Source: Janibacter sp. CX7 (GTDB lineage Bacteria > Actinomycetota > Actinomycetes > Actinomycetales > Dermatophilaceae). From it: a stretch of 64,000 nt of DNA. Both the position numbers and the translations under genes were made by a program. Within the stretch, counting starts at the first letter, position 1, and every line of letters begins with the position of its first letter. Below the pieces are notes generated by a model, which saw only the letters and a list, made by a program, of their open reading frames with translations, was not told where the DNA came from and did no database searches. Positions 16,299 through 25,566 of the stretch are shown here, in pieces. The DNA is taken from NCBI RefSeq assembly GCF_024362365.1, contig NZ_CP101464.1:1612001-1676000 (forward strand), given 5' to 3'.

Positions 16299-16838
16299 TC
16301 AGTCGTCGACGATCTCGCCCTCGACGACCTCTCCCCCGTCGTCGCGCCCCTCACGTCGCGGCGAGCGGCGCACCCGGGCCTCGCCGGGCGCGACCGGGAG
16401 GCCGGCGGCGAGCAGGCGTCGCGCGACGACGGCCTCGAGGCCGATCCGGGCCACCGGCCGCGTGAACGGCAGGACGAAGACGAGACCGACGACGTCGGAG
16501 ACGAAGCCGGGCAGGGTGAGCAGCAGTCCCCCGACGAAGACGAGCGCGGCGTCGGCGATCTCGCGCGAGGGCATCTGACCGCTGCGCAGCGCCTCGCGCA
16601 GCGCCACCCACGTCCGACGCCCCTCGCGCCGCAGGAACCACACGCCGAGGGCCGACAGGAGCACGAAGGCGAGCAGGGTCCACCAGACGCCGACGAGCTG
16701 CACGACACCGACGACGGCGGCGATCTCGACGATCAGCCACAGGACCAGGGCCAGCGGGATCCACGCCACCCGACGGCGACGGCGGGGCGATGGGCCGGGC
16801 CCCGAGGGACCCGACCCGAAGATCACAACCGGTGCCAC
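16299..16838 (-). CDS. fxsA: FxsA family membrane protein
   Basis: A 179-residue protein with three to four hydrophobic segments, including LVLWLIVEIAAVVGVVQLVG and the FxsA-typical GGLLLTLPGFVSDVVGLVF. Both tails are charged. FxsA relieves F-exclusion of phage T7 in E. coli when overexpressed; its normal role is unknown. The GTG start at 16838 overlaps the ppm1 coding end by 16 bases and has GGGAG five bases upstream. Last gene of the probable lrp-lnt-ppm1-fxsA operon. Confidence 0.85.
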   Translation of the reverse strand: MAPVVIFGSGPSGPGPSPRRRRRVAWIPLALVLWLIVEIAAVVGVVQLVGVWWTLLAFVLLSALGVWFLRREGRRTWVALREALRSGQMPSREIADAALVFVGGLLLTLPGFVSDVVGLVFVLPFTRPVARIGLEAVVARRLLAAGLPVAPGEARVRRSPRREGRDDGGEVVEGEIVDD

Positions 16839-17611
16839 GTGGGCTCCCGGTCGACGAGCCGACGCAGCTGCTGGCGACGGTGGGCCACGCCCCAGCCGGT
16901 GATCCGGGCCATCGACTCACGCACGACGTCACCGTCCATCTTCGAGTCGCCGATCTCGCGCTCGACGAAGGTGATCGGCACCTCGACGACCCGCAGCCCG
17001 GCGCGCACCGTGCGCACCGTCAGGTCGGTCTGGAAGACGTAGCCAGCGCTCTCCACCTCGTCGAGACCGATGGTCCGCAGGGTCTCGGCGCGGTAGACGC
17101 GGTAGCCCGCGGTCGCGTCGTTGACCGGCATGCCGAGGACGAGCTTGATGTACATGTTGCCGGCCATGGAGATCGCCTTGCGGTCGACCGGCCAGTTGAC
17201 GATCTTGCCGCCGCGCACGTAGCGCGAGCCGATGACGAGGTCGGCGTCGGCCGCGACCTCGAGCATGCGGGGCAGGTGCTCGGGGCGGTGCGATCCGTCG
17301 GCGTCCATCTCGACGATCGCGTCGTAGCCCTGCTCGAGCGCCCAGCGGAAGCCGTGCAGGTAGGCCGCGCCCAGGCCCTGCTTGCCCTCGCGGTGGATGA
17401 CCGAGACCTGCGGGTCGGCGGCGGCCATCGCGTCGGCGACGTCACCGGTGCCGTCCGGGGAGTTGTCGTCGAGGACGACGACGTCCGCCGTGGGGACCGC
17501 GCGGCGCAGCCGGTCGACGATCAGCGGCAGGTTGTCGCGCTCGTTGTAGGTCGGGATGAGGACCGCGACCCGCTCGATCGGCGGTCGCTGGGCATGCTGC
17601 GTGTCAGGCAC
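16823..17611 (-). CDS. ppm1: Polyprenol monophosphomannose synthase (GT2)
   Basis: A 262-residue family 2 glycosyltransferase that transfers mannose from GDP-mannose to polyprenyl phosphate, the donor for lipoglycan and protein mannosylation. Motifs: VLIPTYNERDNLP at the start, VVLDDNSPDGTGD, and the metal-binding DADGSH, followed by GSRYVRGG and AGYRVYR. GTG start at 17611 overlaps the lnt stop by eight bases; an earlier in-frame GTG at 17674 would overlap lnt by about 70 bases and is less likely. In mycobacteria the two activities can be fused as Lnt-Ppm1; here they are separate, coupled genes. Confidence 0.92.
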   Translation of the reverse strand: MPDTQHAQRPPIERVAVLIPTYNERDNLPLIVDRLRRAVPTADVVVLDDNSPDGTGDVADAMAAADPQVSVIHREGKQGLGAAYLHGFRWALEQGYDAIVEMDADGSHRPEHLPRMLEVAADADLVIGSRYVRGGKIVNWPVDRKAISMAGNMYIKLVLGMPVNDATAGYRVYRAETLRTIGLDEVESAGYVFQTDLTVRTVRAGLRVVEVPITFVEREIGDSKMDGDVVRESMARITGWGVAHRRQQLRRLVDREPTWHRL

Positions 17612-19190
17612 CGGTGGTGGCTTCCTCGGTCTGCTCGGTCGGGCTCTGGTCGCTCCGTGGCTCGTCACCGACACTACCCGTCGGTCGTCGGCGCAGGCGC
17701 CAGACCACCGCGAGCAGCAGCACGAGGGCGCTGCCCCACTCGACCCAGGGGCCGAGGCGGTCGGAGACCGTCAGTCCGCTGCGCAGGACGACGTCGTCGA
17801 CCGGCTGGGCGGCGGTGAAGAGCTGCGTGACCGGCGTCGTGCTGCCGTCGGGATTGACGAAGCCGGAGACGCCGACCGTCGAGACGTGGGCGACGCTGCG
17901 GCCGTGCTCGATCGCCCGGATGCGCGAGATCGCGTACTGCTGCGTCGACTCCGCGGTGTAGCCGAAGGTCGCGTTGTTGGTCTGTACGACGAGGAGGCTG
18001 GGGTCCCCCTTCGTCTCCGCGTCCTTGACCGCCGAGCGCATGAGGCCGTCGTAGGCCACCTCGAAGCAGATCGTCGGGACGGCGGAGAAGTCGCCATCGC
18101 GGCCGGGCACGGTGAAGGCGGCGTTGCGGTCCCCCTTCGCGAAGCCGACGCGCACGAGGTCGACCTTGCTGCTGAAGAGCCGGTAGAAGTCGCGGTGCGG
18201 CACGTACTCGGCGAAGGGGACGGGGTGCTGCTTGACGTAGCGCGCCGGTTCCCCTCCCCCGGGACGGTAGTAGAGCGAGGCATTGGAGACCGCCGGGGAG
18301 GGCTCGTCGAGGATCGCCCCGACGATGATCGGCACGTCGACCGCCGTGAGCGCGCGCTGCACCTGCTCCGCGGCATCGGCATTGCGCAGCGGGTCGATGT
18401 CGGAGGAGTTCTCCGGCCAGATGACCAGGTCGAGGTCGTCGTGGCGCTCCGCGAGGGCCTCGGTGCCGGCCACGTGGTTGTCGAGCACCTTGCGCCGCTC
18501 GGCGTTGAAGTCCAGCCCGGCCCGCGGGACGTTGCCCTGCACGAGGCCGACGCGTGCCGTCGCCTCACCACCGGTCGGCACCGGCACGAGGAAGGCGCCG
18601 GCCACGGCGACGACCGGGAGCCCCAGGGCCACCCACGGCGGGCGGCGGGTGACGACGACGAGGATCAGCGGGACCGCCACGAGAGCCACGGCGAGCGTGA
18701 TGAGGGGCGCTCCACCGATCGCTGCCCATCGGGCGAAGGGGGTGTCCGCCTGGCTGAAGGCGATGCGGGCCCACGGGAAGCCGCCGTAGGGCAGCGTGCC
18801 GCGCACCCACTCCTGAAGCACCCACAGCACGGGGACGAGCAGGGCGGCCGGCAGGAGGTGGCCCCGTCGGACCAGCGGGCGCTGCACCGCCGCGAGGACG
18901 GCACCCATGCCGGCGACGTAGAGCGACTCGGTGACGGCGAGGGCCATCCAGGGGAAGGTGCCGACGAAGATGCCCGACCAGCTGAGCGTGGGGACGAAGC
19001 AGCCCAGCCCCGCGACGAGGCCGAGCAGGGCGCCGGCGCGGGGGCTGACATCCCACATGGCGACCCCGACGAGGCCGACGCCGACGATCGCGAGGAGCGC
19101 GAGGTCGTGGTCGGGGAAGGACAGCCACAGGCACAGCCCACCGACGAGGGCGAGGAGAAGCCGCAGGGGCAGGCGGGTCGTCACTCCCAC
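17604..19190 (-). CDS. lnt: Apolipoprotein N-acyltransferase
   Basis: A 528-residue membrane enzyme that N-acylates the diacylglyceryl cysteine of lipoproteins. Residues 1-200 hold about six membrane segments; the nitrilase-fold domain follows (about 225-470), with the catalytic triad regions VIWPENSSDID (Glu), the EYVPHRDFYRLF-side Lys region and VPTICFEVAYDGLM (Cys). A last membrane helix lies near 490. The start at 19190 overlaps the preceding Lrp gene by ten bases. It probably acts with the adjacent mannose transferase in cell-envelope lipoprotein modification. Confidence 0.92.
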   Translation of the reverse strand: MGVTTRLPLRLLLALVGGLCLWLSFPDHDLALLAIVGVGLVGVAMWDVSPRAGALLGLVAGLGCFVPTLSWSGIFVGTFPWMALAVTESLYVAGMGAVLAAVQRPLVRRGHLLPAALLVPVLWVLQEWVRGTLPYGGFPWARIAFSQADTPFARWAAIGGAPLITLAVALVAVPLILVVVTRRPPWVALGLPVVAVAGAFLVPVPTGGEATARVGLVQGNVPRAGLDFNAERRKVLDNHVAGTEALAERHDDLDLVIWPENSSDIDPLRNADAAEQVQRALTAVDVPIIVGAILDEPSPAVSNASLYYRPGGGEPARYVKQHPVPFAEYVPHRDFYRLFSSKVDLVRVGFAKGDRNAAFTVPGRDGDFSAVPTICFEVAYDGLMRSAVKDAETKGDPSLLVVQTNNATFGYTAESTQQYAISRIRAIEHGRSVAHVSTVGVSGFVNPDGSTTPVTQLFTAAQPVDDVVLRSGLTVSDRLGPWVEWGSALVLLLAVVWRLRRRPTGSVGDEPRSDQSPTEQTEEATTGA

Positions 19191-19603
19191 GGCGTCGACA
19201 GGACGATGGTCGTGCGCGTCGACACGCCGCCCTTGTTACGGACCGTCGCGAGGAGCTCCTCGAGGTCCTGCGGGGTGCCCACGCGCACCCGGAGCATGTA
19301 GTTGGCGTCCCCGGCGACGGAGTAGCACGCGTCGATCTGCGGGATGTCGCGCAGCCGGTCGGGGATGTCGTCGGGCTCGCGGGGGTCGAGCGGGGTCACC
19401 GAGATGAAGGCCGTCAAGGGCGTGCCGACGGCGGCCGGGTCGACCACCGCGGAGTAGCCGGTGATCACTCCCCGCTCCTCGAGCCGCCGCACCCGCTGGT
19501 GCACGGCGGAGGTGGACAGCCCGATGGCCTTGCCCAGGTCGGTGTAGCTCGTGCGCCCGTCCTGGCGCAGGAGCTCGATGATGCGTCGATCCGCCGCTTC
19601 CAT
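19181..19603 (-). CDS. Lrp/AsnC family transcriptional regulator
   Basis: A 140-residue regulator: winged HTH at residues 1-50 (DRRIIELLRQDGRTSYTDLGKAIGLSTSAVHQRVRRLEE, read in parts) and RAM domain to the end with the core GDANYMLRVRVG. It shares the module with the regulator at 5364-5843 but is clearly a different paralogue. First gene of the minus-strand run leading into lnt, with which it overlaps; only 35 bp separate it from the divergent exonuclease gene, so promoter sharing is likely. Confidence 0.92.
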   Translation of the reverse strand: MEAADRRIIELLRQDGRTSYTDLGKAIGLSTSAVHQRVRRLEERGVITGYSAVVDPAAVGTPLTAFISVTPLDPREPDDIPDRLRDIPQIDACYSVAGDANYMLRVRVGTPQDLEELLATVRNKGGVSTRTTIVLSTPWE

Positions 19604-19638
19604 GCATGAACAATAAGCGAGACCCGTAGGGTCGGAGC

Positions 19639-20574
19639 ATGTCCGACTCGGCGCGCTCCCGCCTGCTCCTGCTCGACTCCGCCTCGCTGTACTTCCGCGC
19701 CTTCTACGGCGTGCCAGCTCGCGCGGACGCGCCCTCGGGCATCCCGACCAATGCGGTGGCCGGCTTCCTCGACATGATCGCCACCCTCGTCACCCGCTAC
19801 CGCCCGACCCACGTCGTCGCCTGCTGGGACGACGACTGGCGCCCGCAGTGGCGCGTCGACGCGATCCCGACCTACAAGGCGCACCGGGTCGCCGAGGACC
19901 CGGGCGAGGGCGAGGAGGTCCCCGACGAGCTCTCCCCGCAGGTCCCGGTCATCGCCGAGGCGCTCGCGGCCATCGGTATCGCCCGCATCGGCGCGGCCGG
20001 CTACGAGGCCGACGACGTCATCGGCACCCTGGCGATGGCCCACCGCGGGCAGATGCCCGTCGACGTCGTCACCGGCGACCGTGACCTCTTCCAGCTCGTC
20101 GACGACGCCTCCGCGACCCGGGTCGTCTACACCGCACGCGGCGGTGTGCGCGATCCCGACCTCGTCACCCAGGCCTTCCTCGAGGAGAAGTACGGCGTCG
20201 CCTCCGGTGACGCCTATGCCGACATGGCGGCGCTGCGCGGGGACACCAGTGACGGGCTGCCCGGGGTCAAGGGCATCGGCGACAAGACCGCTGCGACGCT
20301 CATCCGCGACTACGGCTCGCTGGCCGGCGTGCGCGAGGCCGTCGCCTCCGGCGACCCCGGGATCAAGGGAGCGCGCCGGGCCAACCTCGAGGCGGCGAGC
20401 GACTACCTCGACGTCGCCCCGCTCGTGGTGCGGGTCGCCCACGACGTGCCGATCCCCGATGTCGACCTGCGCCTGCCCGGCGACATCGCCGACCCGGCCG
20501 CGATGAGCCGGCTGGCCGTCGACCACGCGCTCACCTCCCCCTTCGACCGGGTGGCGACCGCCCTGCGCGGCTGA
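19639..20574 (+). CDS. 5'-3' exonuclease (FEN-like, Pol I N-domain type)
   Basis: A 311-residue stand-alone homologue of the 5' nuclease domain of DNA polymerase I. Acidic metal-site motifs are visible in LLLLDSASLYFRAFYG, VVACWDDDW, AAGYEADDVIGTLA and DVVTGDRDLFQLV. The helix-3-turn-helix DNA-binding segment is ALRGDTSDGLPGVKGIGDKTA. Length and order are standard. It removes RNA primers or flaps during replication and repair. Divergent from an Lrp regulator; ATG at 19639. Confidence 0.93.
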   Translation: MSDSARSRLLLLDSASLYFRAFYGVPARADAPSGIPTNAVAGFLDMIATLVTRYRPTHVVACWDDDWRPQWRVDAIPTYKAHRVAEDPGEGEEVPDELSPQVPVIAEALAAIGIARIGAAGYEADDVIGTLAMAHRGQMPVDVVTGDRDLFQLVDDASATRVVYTARGGVRDPDLVTQAFLEEKYGVASGDAYADMAALRGDTSDGLPGVKGIGDKTAATLIRDYGSLAGVREAVASGDPGIKGARRANLEAASDYLDVAPLVVRVAHDVPIPDVDLRLPGDIADPAAMSRLAVDHALTSPFDRVATALRG

Positions 20575-20603
20575 GCGCACCCATCCGGCGGGCGAAGGGG
20601 AGG

Positions 20604-23405
20604 TCAGTCCAGGCGGTCGGCGGCGACGACCCCGCGCATGACCTTGTCGACGGCGGTGCGGGCCACGCCACGCAGGTGCGGCTCGGGCGCGGCGTCCGCG
20701 ACCTGGTCGAGCAGGTCGACGACCTGCTTGCACCGGCGCACGAAGTCCCCCGCCGTCAGGTCCGAGCCGGAGAGCACCTCGTCGAGCCGGCGCCCGCTCG
20801 CCCACCGGTGCACGGCCCACGCGAGACCCCCGTCGGGCTCGCCGGTCGGAGGCAGGGCATTGGCCTGCTCGAGGTCCTCGAGCTCGCTCCAGCGGCGCAC
20901 CATGTCCTGCCACGCGTCCGAGACGTTGTCCGTCGGCATCCGCGGGAAGGGGTCGTCGTCGTGCCGGGGCTCGTGGATGAGCATGGAGACGACGGCGGCC
21001 AGCTCGGCCGGGTCGAGCCGCTTCCAGGCTCCCCCGCGCAGGCACTCGGCCGCGAGCAGGTCCTTCTCGGTGTAGAGCCGGCGCAGCCGGCTGCCGAGGT
21101 CGGTGACGGTCTCGCCGTCCTCGCCGAGGTATCCCATCTGGCTCAGGACGACGCAGATCCGCTCGAAGGTCTGCGCCACGGAGTTGGTGCGGTGCTCGAC
21201 CTTGCGCTGCAGGGCCGAGGTCTCGCGCTTGAGCTTCCACCAGCGGGCAGCCCACCGGGCGTGGTCCTCGCGCTCCGGGCACTGGTGGCAGGGGTGCGAC
21301 TTCAGCTCGCGGCGCAGCTGCTCGAGGCGCTCGTCCTCCCCCTTCGCACTCTGGACCGCGTGGGTCTGCACGCTCGGCGCGTCCTCGTGCGGTGCCTTGG
21401 CCCGCAGGGTCGCGGCGAGGTCGGAGCGCTGCTTGACCGACTTCGGGTTGAAGCCGCGGGGCACTGCCAGGCGGCCGAAGGGGGTGACCGGTCCGTCGAG
21501 GTCCGCTGCGGTGAGGCGGCGGATCTGCTTGTGCTCGGTGAGCACGGTCGGCGCGGACAGCTCGCCCTTGTAGGAGCGCGGCGGCGCGACGACGATCGCG
21601 ATGCCCGAGCGACGGCCGCCGATGCGGATGATGTCGCCGACGGACAGGGCCTCGAGGGAGACGGCGATCTCGGCGCGCCGGTTGGCATTGCGCTTGCGCG
21701 AGCTCTCCTTCTCGACGTCGGAGATGCGCCGTCGCAGCGCGGCGTACTCGCGGAAGTCGCCCATGTGGCAGTGCATGGCCTCGGCATAGGCGTCGAGGGA
21801 CTCCTGCTGCTCGCGCACCTTGGACGCCAGCCCGACGACGGCCCGGTCGGCCTGGAACTGCGCGAAGGAGGTCTCGAGCACCTCACGGGCCGTCTGGCGG
21901 CCCACCTGGGCGACGAGGTTGACGGCCATGTTGTACGTCGGCCGGAAGCTGGAGCGAAGGGGGTAGGTCCGGGTCGATGCGAGACCGGCCACCGACATGG
22001 GGTCGAGCCCCCGGGACCACACGACGAGGGCGTGACCCTCGACGTCGATGCCCCTGCGCCCCGCACGGCCGGTCAGCTGCGTGTACTCGGCAGGGGTGAT
22101 CTCGACGTGCGACTCGCCGTTGAACTTCACGAGCTTCTCCAGCACCACGGTGCGCGCCGGCATGTTGATGCCCAGGGCGAGGGTCTCGGTGGCGAAGACG
22201 GCTCGGATGCGACCGGCGGTGAAGAGCTCTTCGACGATCTCGCGGAAGAGCGGCAGCATCCCGGCGTGGTGGGCGGCGAAGCCGCGCGAGATGCCCTCGA
22301 CGAACTGGTGGTAGCCGAGCACGTCGAGGTCCTCGCCCTCCAGGACGGAGGCGCGCTCCTCGACGGTGCGACGGTTGAGCTCGCCCTCGCGCTCGGAGAC
22401 CAGGCGCAGGTCGTTGGCCAGGAGCTGACCGACCGCGCCCTCGCACCCGGCCCGGCTGAAGATGAAGGTGATCGCGGGCAGCAGGCCGTCGCGGTCGAGC
22501 TCGCGGATGACCTCGGTCCGGGAGGCGGCACCGCCGAAGCGGCCACCTCCCCCACCGCGCGGTCCCTGGCCGCCGCGGCCCCGATCGTCGCGACGGCCGC
22601 GTCCGCCGCGACGGTCACGACCACCCCGGTGGCCGCCGCGGCCACGCTGGTCGTCCTCGCCGCCACCTCGCACGCGGGCGCGGATGGCGTCGAGCAGCTC
22701 GGGGTTGACCTTCGCCGGGGTGCCGGCGGAGCCGTCGTCGACGAAGAGGTCGTGGACGTCGCGGCCGACCTGCATGTGCTGCCACAGCGGGACGGGGCGC
22801 TCCTCGGAGACGATGATCTCGGTGCCGCCGCGCACCTCGGCGAGCCAGGCACCGAACTCCTCGGCATTGCTGACCGTCGCCGAGAGGGAGACGACCTGCA
22901 CCGAGCGGGGCAGGAGGATGATGACCTCCTCCCACACGGCCCCGCGGAAGCGGTCGGCGAGGTAGTGCACCTCGTCCATGACGACGAAGGCGAGGGTGTC
23001 GAGGGTCGTCGAGCCCGCGTAGATCATGTTGCGCAGGACCTCGGTCGTCATGACGACGACGGGCGCCTCGCCGTTGACCGAGACGTCGCCGGTGAGCAGA
23101 CCGACCCGGTCGTAGCCGTGGCGGGCGGCGAGCTCGTGGTACTTCTGGTTGCTCAGCGCCTTGATGGGCGTCGTGTAGAAGGCCTTCTGCCCGCGCGCGA
23201 GGGCCAGGTGGACGGCGAACTCGCCGACGACCGTCTTGCCCGCGCCGGTCGGGGCGGCGACGAGCACGCCATGTCCCGCCTCGACGGCCTCACAGGCGTC
23301 ACGCTGGAAGGTGTCGAGCTCGAAGCCCAGACCCTCGACGAAGGGGGTGAGCTCCCCCGCGCTGCGACGGCGGGCGGCGGCATAGCGTTCGGCGGGAGAG
23401 GACAT
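20604..23405 (-). CDS. helY: HelY-type SKI2/MTR4-like RNA helicase
   Basis: A 933-residue superfamily 2 helicase. Walker A APTGAGKT at residues 51-58; the DEVH box at 144-147 (VVMDEVHYLAD); SATVSN at 175-180; the C-terminal part contains QLTGRAGRRGID (motif VI) and, at the end, a DSHCT-type domain with two cysteine clusters (PCHQCPE). The family is like eukaryotic Mtr4/Ski2 and M. tuberculosis HelY. Odd feature: a Gly/Arg-rich RGG-box insertion at residues 246-293 between the two RecA lobes. Neighbouring tatC/tatA/pafC/pafB match mycobacterial gene order. ATG at 23405. Confidence 0.93.
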   Translation of the reverse strand: MSSPAERYAAARRRSAGELTPFVEGLGFELDTFQRDACEAVEAGHGVLVAAPTGAGKTVVGEFAVHLALARGQKAFYTTPIKALSNQKYHELAARHGYDRVGLLTGDVSVNGEAPVVVMTTEVLRNMIYAGSTTLDTLAFVVMDEVHYLADRFRGAVWEEVIILLPRSVQVVSLSATVSNAEEFGAWLAEVRGGTEIIVSEERPVPLWQHMQVGRDVHDLFVDDGSAGTPAKVNPELLDAIRARVRGGGEDDQRGRGGHRGGRDRRGGRGRRDDRGRGGQGPRGGGGGRFGGAASRTEVIRELDRDGLLPAITFIFSRAGCEGAVGQLLANDLRLVSEREGELNRRTVEERASVLEGEDLDVLGYHQFVEGISRGFAAHHAGMLPLFREIVEELFTAGRIRAVFATETLALGINMPARTVVLEKLVKFNGESHVEITPAEYTQLTGRAGRRGIDVEGHALVVWSRGLDPMSVAGLASTRTYPLRSSFRPTYNMAVNLVAQVGRQTAREVLETSFAQFQADRAVVGLASKVREQQESLDAYAEAMHCHMGDFREYAALRRRISDVEKESSRKRNANRRAEIAVSLEALSVGDIIRIGGRRSGIAIVVAPPRSYKGELSAPTVLTEHKQIRRLTAADLDGPVTPFGRLAVPRGFNPKSVKQRSDLAATLRAKAPHEDAPSVQTHAVQSAKGEDERLEQLRRELKSHPCHQCPEREDHARWAARWWKLKRETSALQRKVEHRTNSVAQTFERICVVLSQMGYLGEDGETVTDLGSRLRRLYTEKDLLAAECLRGGAWKRLDPAELAAVVSMLIHEPRHDDDPFPRMPTDNVSDAWQDMVRRWSELEDLEQANALPPTGEPDGGLAWAVHRWASGRRLDEVLSGSDLTAGDFVRRCKQVVDLLDQVADAAPEPHLRGVARTAVDKVMRGVVAADRLD

Positions 23406-23427
23406 GCCCCCACGCTATGCCAGCGGC

Positions 23428-24333
23428 TCAGCGCACGATCGACAGCGCGCCGCGGGCCGCCTCGACCGTGGCCGGAAGCGGCGCGACCCGCTCGCCGTCG
23501 GCATAGCTGACGATCCGCTCGGTCGCCACGGTGACCCGGGCGCCCCGGATGATCTCGACCGCCGGGTGCGTCGTGTGGGTGCCGGAGAAGACCTTGGGGA
23601 AGACCGTGAGGAAGGTCGGGACGGGGATCTCGTGGACGATGACGACGTCGAGCAGACCGTCGTCGACGTCGGCGGCCGGGGCGATCTTCATCCCGCCGCC
23701 GAAGGCGCGGCCGTTGGCGATGCACACGAGCATCCCGTCGACCTCGCGCTCGGCTCCGTCGATCGTCAGGTCGTAGTGGATCGCGCCGAAGACCGGGAGC
23801 TCGCGCAGGATCGCGAGGTTGTAGCGCTGCGGACCCCGGGGCCAGGACATGCGGTTGGCGCGCTCGTTGACCACGGCGTCGAAGCCGCAGGAGAGCACGC
23901 CGAGGTAGTCGCGGACCGGCTCGCCGTCGGGGCCGCTCACCCGCCCCAGGTCCATCTGTCGCACCGAGCCCTGGAGGATCCGCTGGACCGACGCCTCGAC
24001 GTCCTGCACCGGCAGCCCGAGCTCGCGGGCGTTGTCGTTGCCGGTGCCGACCGCGACGATGCCGAGCGGGACGTCGGTGTCGGCGCAGATGTTGGCCCCG
24101 AGCCCGGCGGCCCCGTCGCCGCCGGCGACGACGAGCATGTCGATGTCACCCGTCGCCACGGCTCGGCGGGCCTTGGCCTCGGCCCGCGCGGCGTCGAGGC
24201 CGGTGAGATCGACGACCTCGCGTCCGCCGGCTTCGAGGAGGTCGGCCACACGGGTGCCGATCTGCTCCCCGCGGTGCTTGCCGGCGGTGGGGTTGACGAG
24301 CAGGCCGATGCGATCGGCAGTCACACGGGTCAT
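23428..24333 (-). CDS. Diacylglycerol/lipid kinase family protein
   Basis: A 301-residue DAGK-catalytic-domain protein that phosphorylates diacylglycerol or a related lipid. Signatures: LLVNPTAGKHRG near the start (nucleotide loop), VVAGGDGAAGLGAN (the GGDG catalytic motif), and GTGNDNARELGLP. The C-terminal beta-rich domain contains IANGRAFGGGMKIAP. Length is typical. It sits between tatC and helY on the same strand and is probably cotranscribed. Confidence 0.9.
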   Translation of the reverse strand: MTRVTADRIGLLVNPTAGKHRGEQIGTRVADLLEAGGREVVDLTGLDAARAEAKARRAVATGDIDMLVVAGGDGAAGLGANICADTDVPLGIVAVGTGNDNARELGLPVQDVEASVQRILQGSVRQMDLGRVSGPDGEPVRDYLGVLSCGFDAVVNERANRMSWPRGPQRYNLAILRELPVFGAIHYDLTIDGAEREVDGMLVCIANGRAFGGGMKIAPAADVDDGLLDVVIVHEIPVPTFLTVFPKVFSGTHTTHPAVEIIRGARVTVATERIVSYADGERVAPLPATVEAARGALSIVR

Positions 24334-24343
24334 GGACCCGAGA

Positions 24344-25201
24344 CTAGGTGAGCGGTGACGCCTCGTCGTCCGAGAGGTCCGACCAGTCGGGCTCCTCGCC
24401 CCGCTCGATCCGCCGCCTGTCGATCCAGAGGCAGATCGCGAGGGCGACGAAGTACAGGACGCACAGCGGCCCGGCGAGCAGGAACATCGTGAAGGGGTCC
24501 GGCGTCGGGGTGATGATCGCCGAGGCGATGAAGATCAGCAGGATCGCCATCCGCCAGGACTTCTTGAGGGTGCGGCCGGGCAGCACGCCGATGGCGCACA
24601 GCCCGACGAGGAAGACCGGCAGCAGCCACGCCAGGCCGAAGGCGAGGATGAATCGGGTGATGAAGGTGAAGTAGTCGCTCGCCTGCTGGATGTTGCTCGA
24701 CTTGTCGTCGTCGGGGGTGAAGCCGAAGAGGATGAGCAACGCCTTGGGCAGCGTCTGGTAGGCGAAGAAGCAGCCGGCGAGGAAGAGCGGCAGGGCCGTC
24801 CCGAAGACGCCGAGCGACAGGCGCTTCTCGCGCTTGGTCAGCCCCGGGAGGATGAAGGCCCAGATCTGCCAGAGCCAGATGGGGCTGGAGATGATGACCC
24901 CGGTGAAGATCGACAGCCCGAGCTGGGTGGAGAAGGCCGACGTGGCATTGCCGAAGTTCAGCGTGACGACGCTGCCGGGGTTGGCCTTCTTGTACTCGGT
25001 GAAGGGCAGGGTCAGCTGCTCGTAGACACCGCCGTAGGTCCACGGCCCGACCTGCACGGGGTTGTAGATGATCCACCCGACGACCGCGCCCACGACGATC
25101 GCGGCGGCGGCCTTGATCAGCCGGTTGCGGAACTCGAGGAGGTGCTCCTTGAGCGGCATCCGCCCCTCGGGGTCCTTGGGCGTGCGGGGGCTACGGGCCA
25201 T
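24344..25201 (-). CDS. tatC: Twin-arginine translocase subunit TatC
   Basis: A 285-residue polytopic membrane protein with six hydrophobic segments that forms the receptor for twin-arginine signal peptides. The family signature PLKEHLLEFRNRL is at residues 16-28 and the conserved periplasmic/cytosolic loops (FSTQLGLSIFTGVI, FILPGLTKREKR) are present; an acidic C-terminal tail extends 25 residues. Follows tatA by 26 bases. Tat-type candidate cargo, such as the 11279-11863 product, is encoded in this window. Confidence 0.97.
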   Translation of the reverse strand: MARSPRTPKDPEGRMPLKEHLLEFRNRLIKAAAAIVVGAVVGWIIYNPVQVGPWTYGGVYEQLTLPFTEYKKANPGSVVTLNFGNATSAFSTQLGLSIFTGVIISSPIWLWQIWAFILPGLTKREKRLSLGVFGTALPLFLAGCFFAYQTLPKALLILFGFTPDDDKSSNIQQASDYFTFITRFILAFGLAWLLPVFLVGLCAIGVLPGRTLKKSWRMAILLIFIASAIITPTPDPFTMFLLAGPLCVLYFVALAICLWIDRRRIERGEEPDWSDLSDDEASPLT

Positions 25202-25227
25202 GCGTGCGGAGGGCGAAGGGAGGGTGC

Positions 25228-25491
25228 TCAGGCGACCGGGCCGGACTGGTTGTCCGTGCGCGGCTTGGCCTCGTCGATGACGGCATTGCCGTCGGTCGAG
25301 GTACCGGCCTCACGCGTGCGCTTGGCCTCCTCGCGCTGGCGGTCCTCTTCCTTCATCTCGTTGACCTCGGCCTTGAAGACCCGGGCCGACTTGCCGAGGC
25401 TACGGGCGGCATCCGGCAGCTTCTTGAAGCCGAAGAGGAGCAGGATGACGACCAGGATGAGGATGATTTCCATGGGACCCAGAGTGGGCAT
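25228..25491 (-). CDS. tatA: Twin-arginine translocase subunit TatA
   Basis: An 87-residue pore-forming Tat subunit. One N-terminal membrane helix (about residues 6-21), the FG hinge followed by an amphipathic helix (KKLPDAARSLGKSARVFKAE), and a charged, disordered tail. The ATG at 25491 is the first start after the terminator hairpin; an AAAGG lies eight bases upstream. Expression is probably independent of pafC because a hairpin overlaps the pafC stop. Confidence 0.97.
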   Translation of the reverse strand: MPTLGPMEIILILVVILLLFGFKKLPDAARSLGKSARVFKAEVNEMKEEDRQREEAKRTREAGTSTDGNAVIDEAKPRTDNQSGPVA

Positions 25492-25540
25492 GGCAAGACC
25501 TTTCGGATGGCGACCAACAAGTTGCAGTGTATGCCCCGAC

Positions 25541-25566
25541 CCTGAGGGGCGCTGACGCCCCTCAGG
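25541..25566. terminator. 11-bp stem hairpin overlapping the pafC stop codon
   Basis: Perfect inverted repeat: arms 25541-25551 and 25556-25566 with a CTGA loop. The pafC stop (25562-25564, read on the minus strand) is inside one arm. It separates pafC from tatA, whose start is at 25491. Confidence 0.8.

Noticed and set aside
17556..19301. Long open frame antisense to lnt
   Set aside because: Low-complexity Arg/Gly/Glu composition; lnt motifs are on the minus strand.
20676..23510. A 944-codon open frame antisense to helY
   Set aside because: Shadow of codon bias; no ribosome site or domain, and helY is complete on the other strand.
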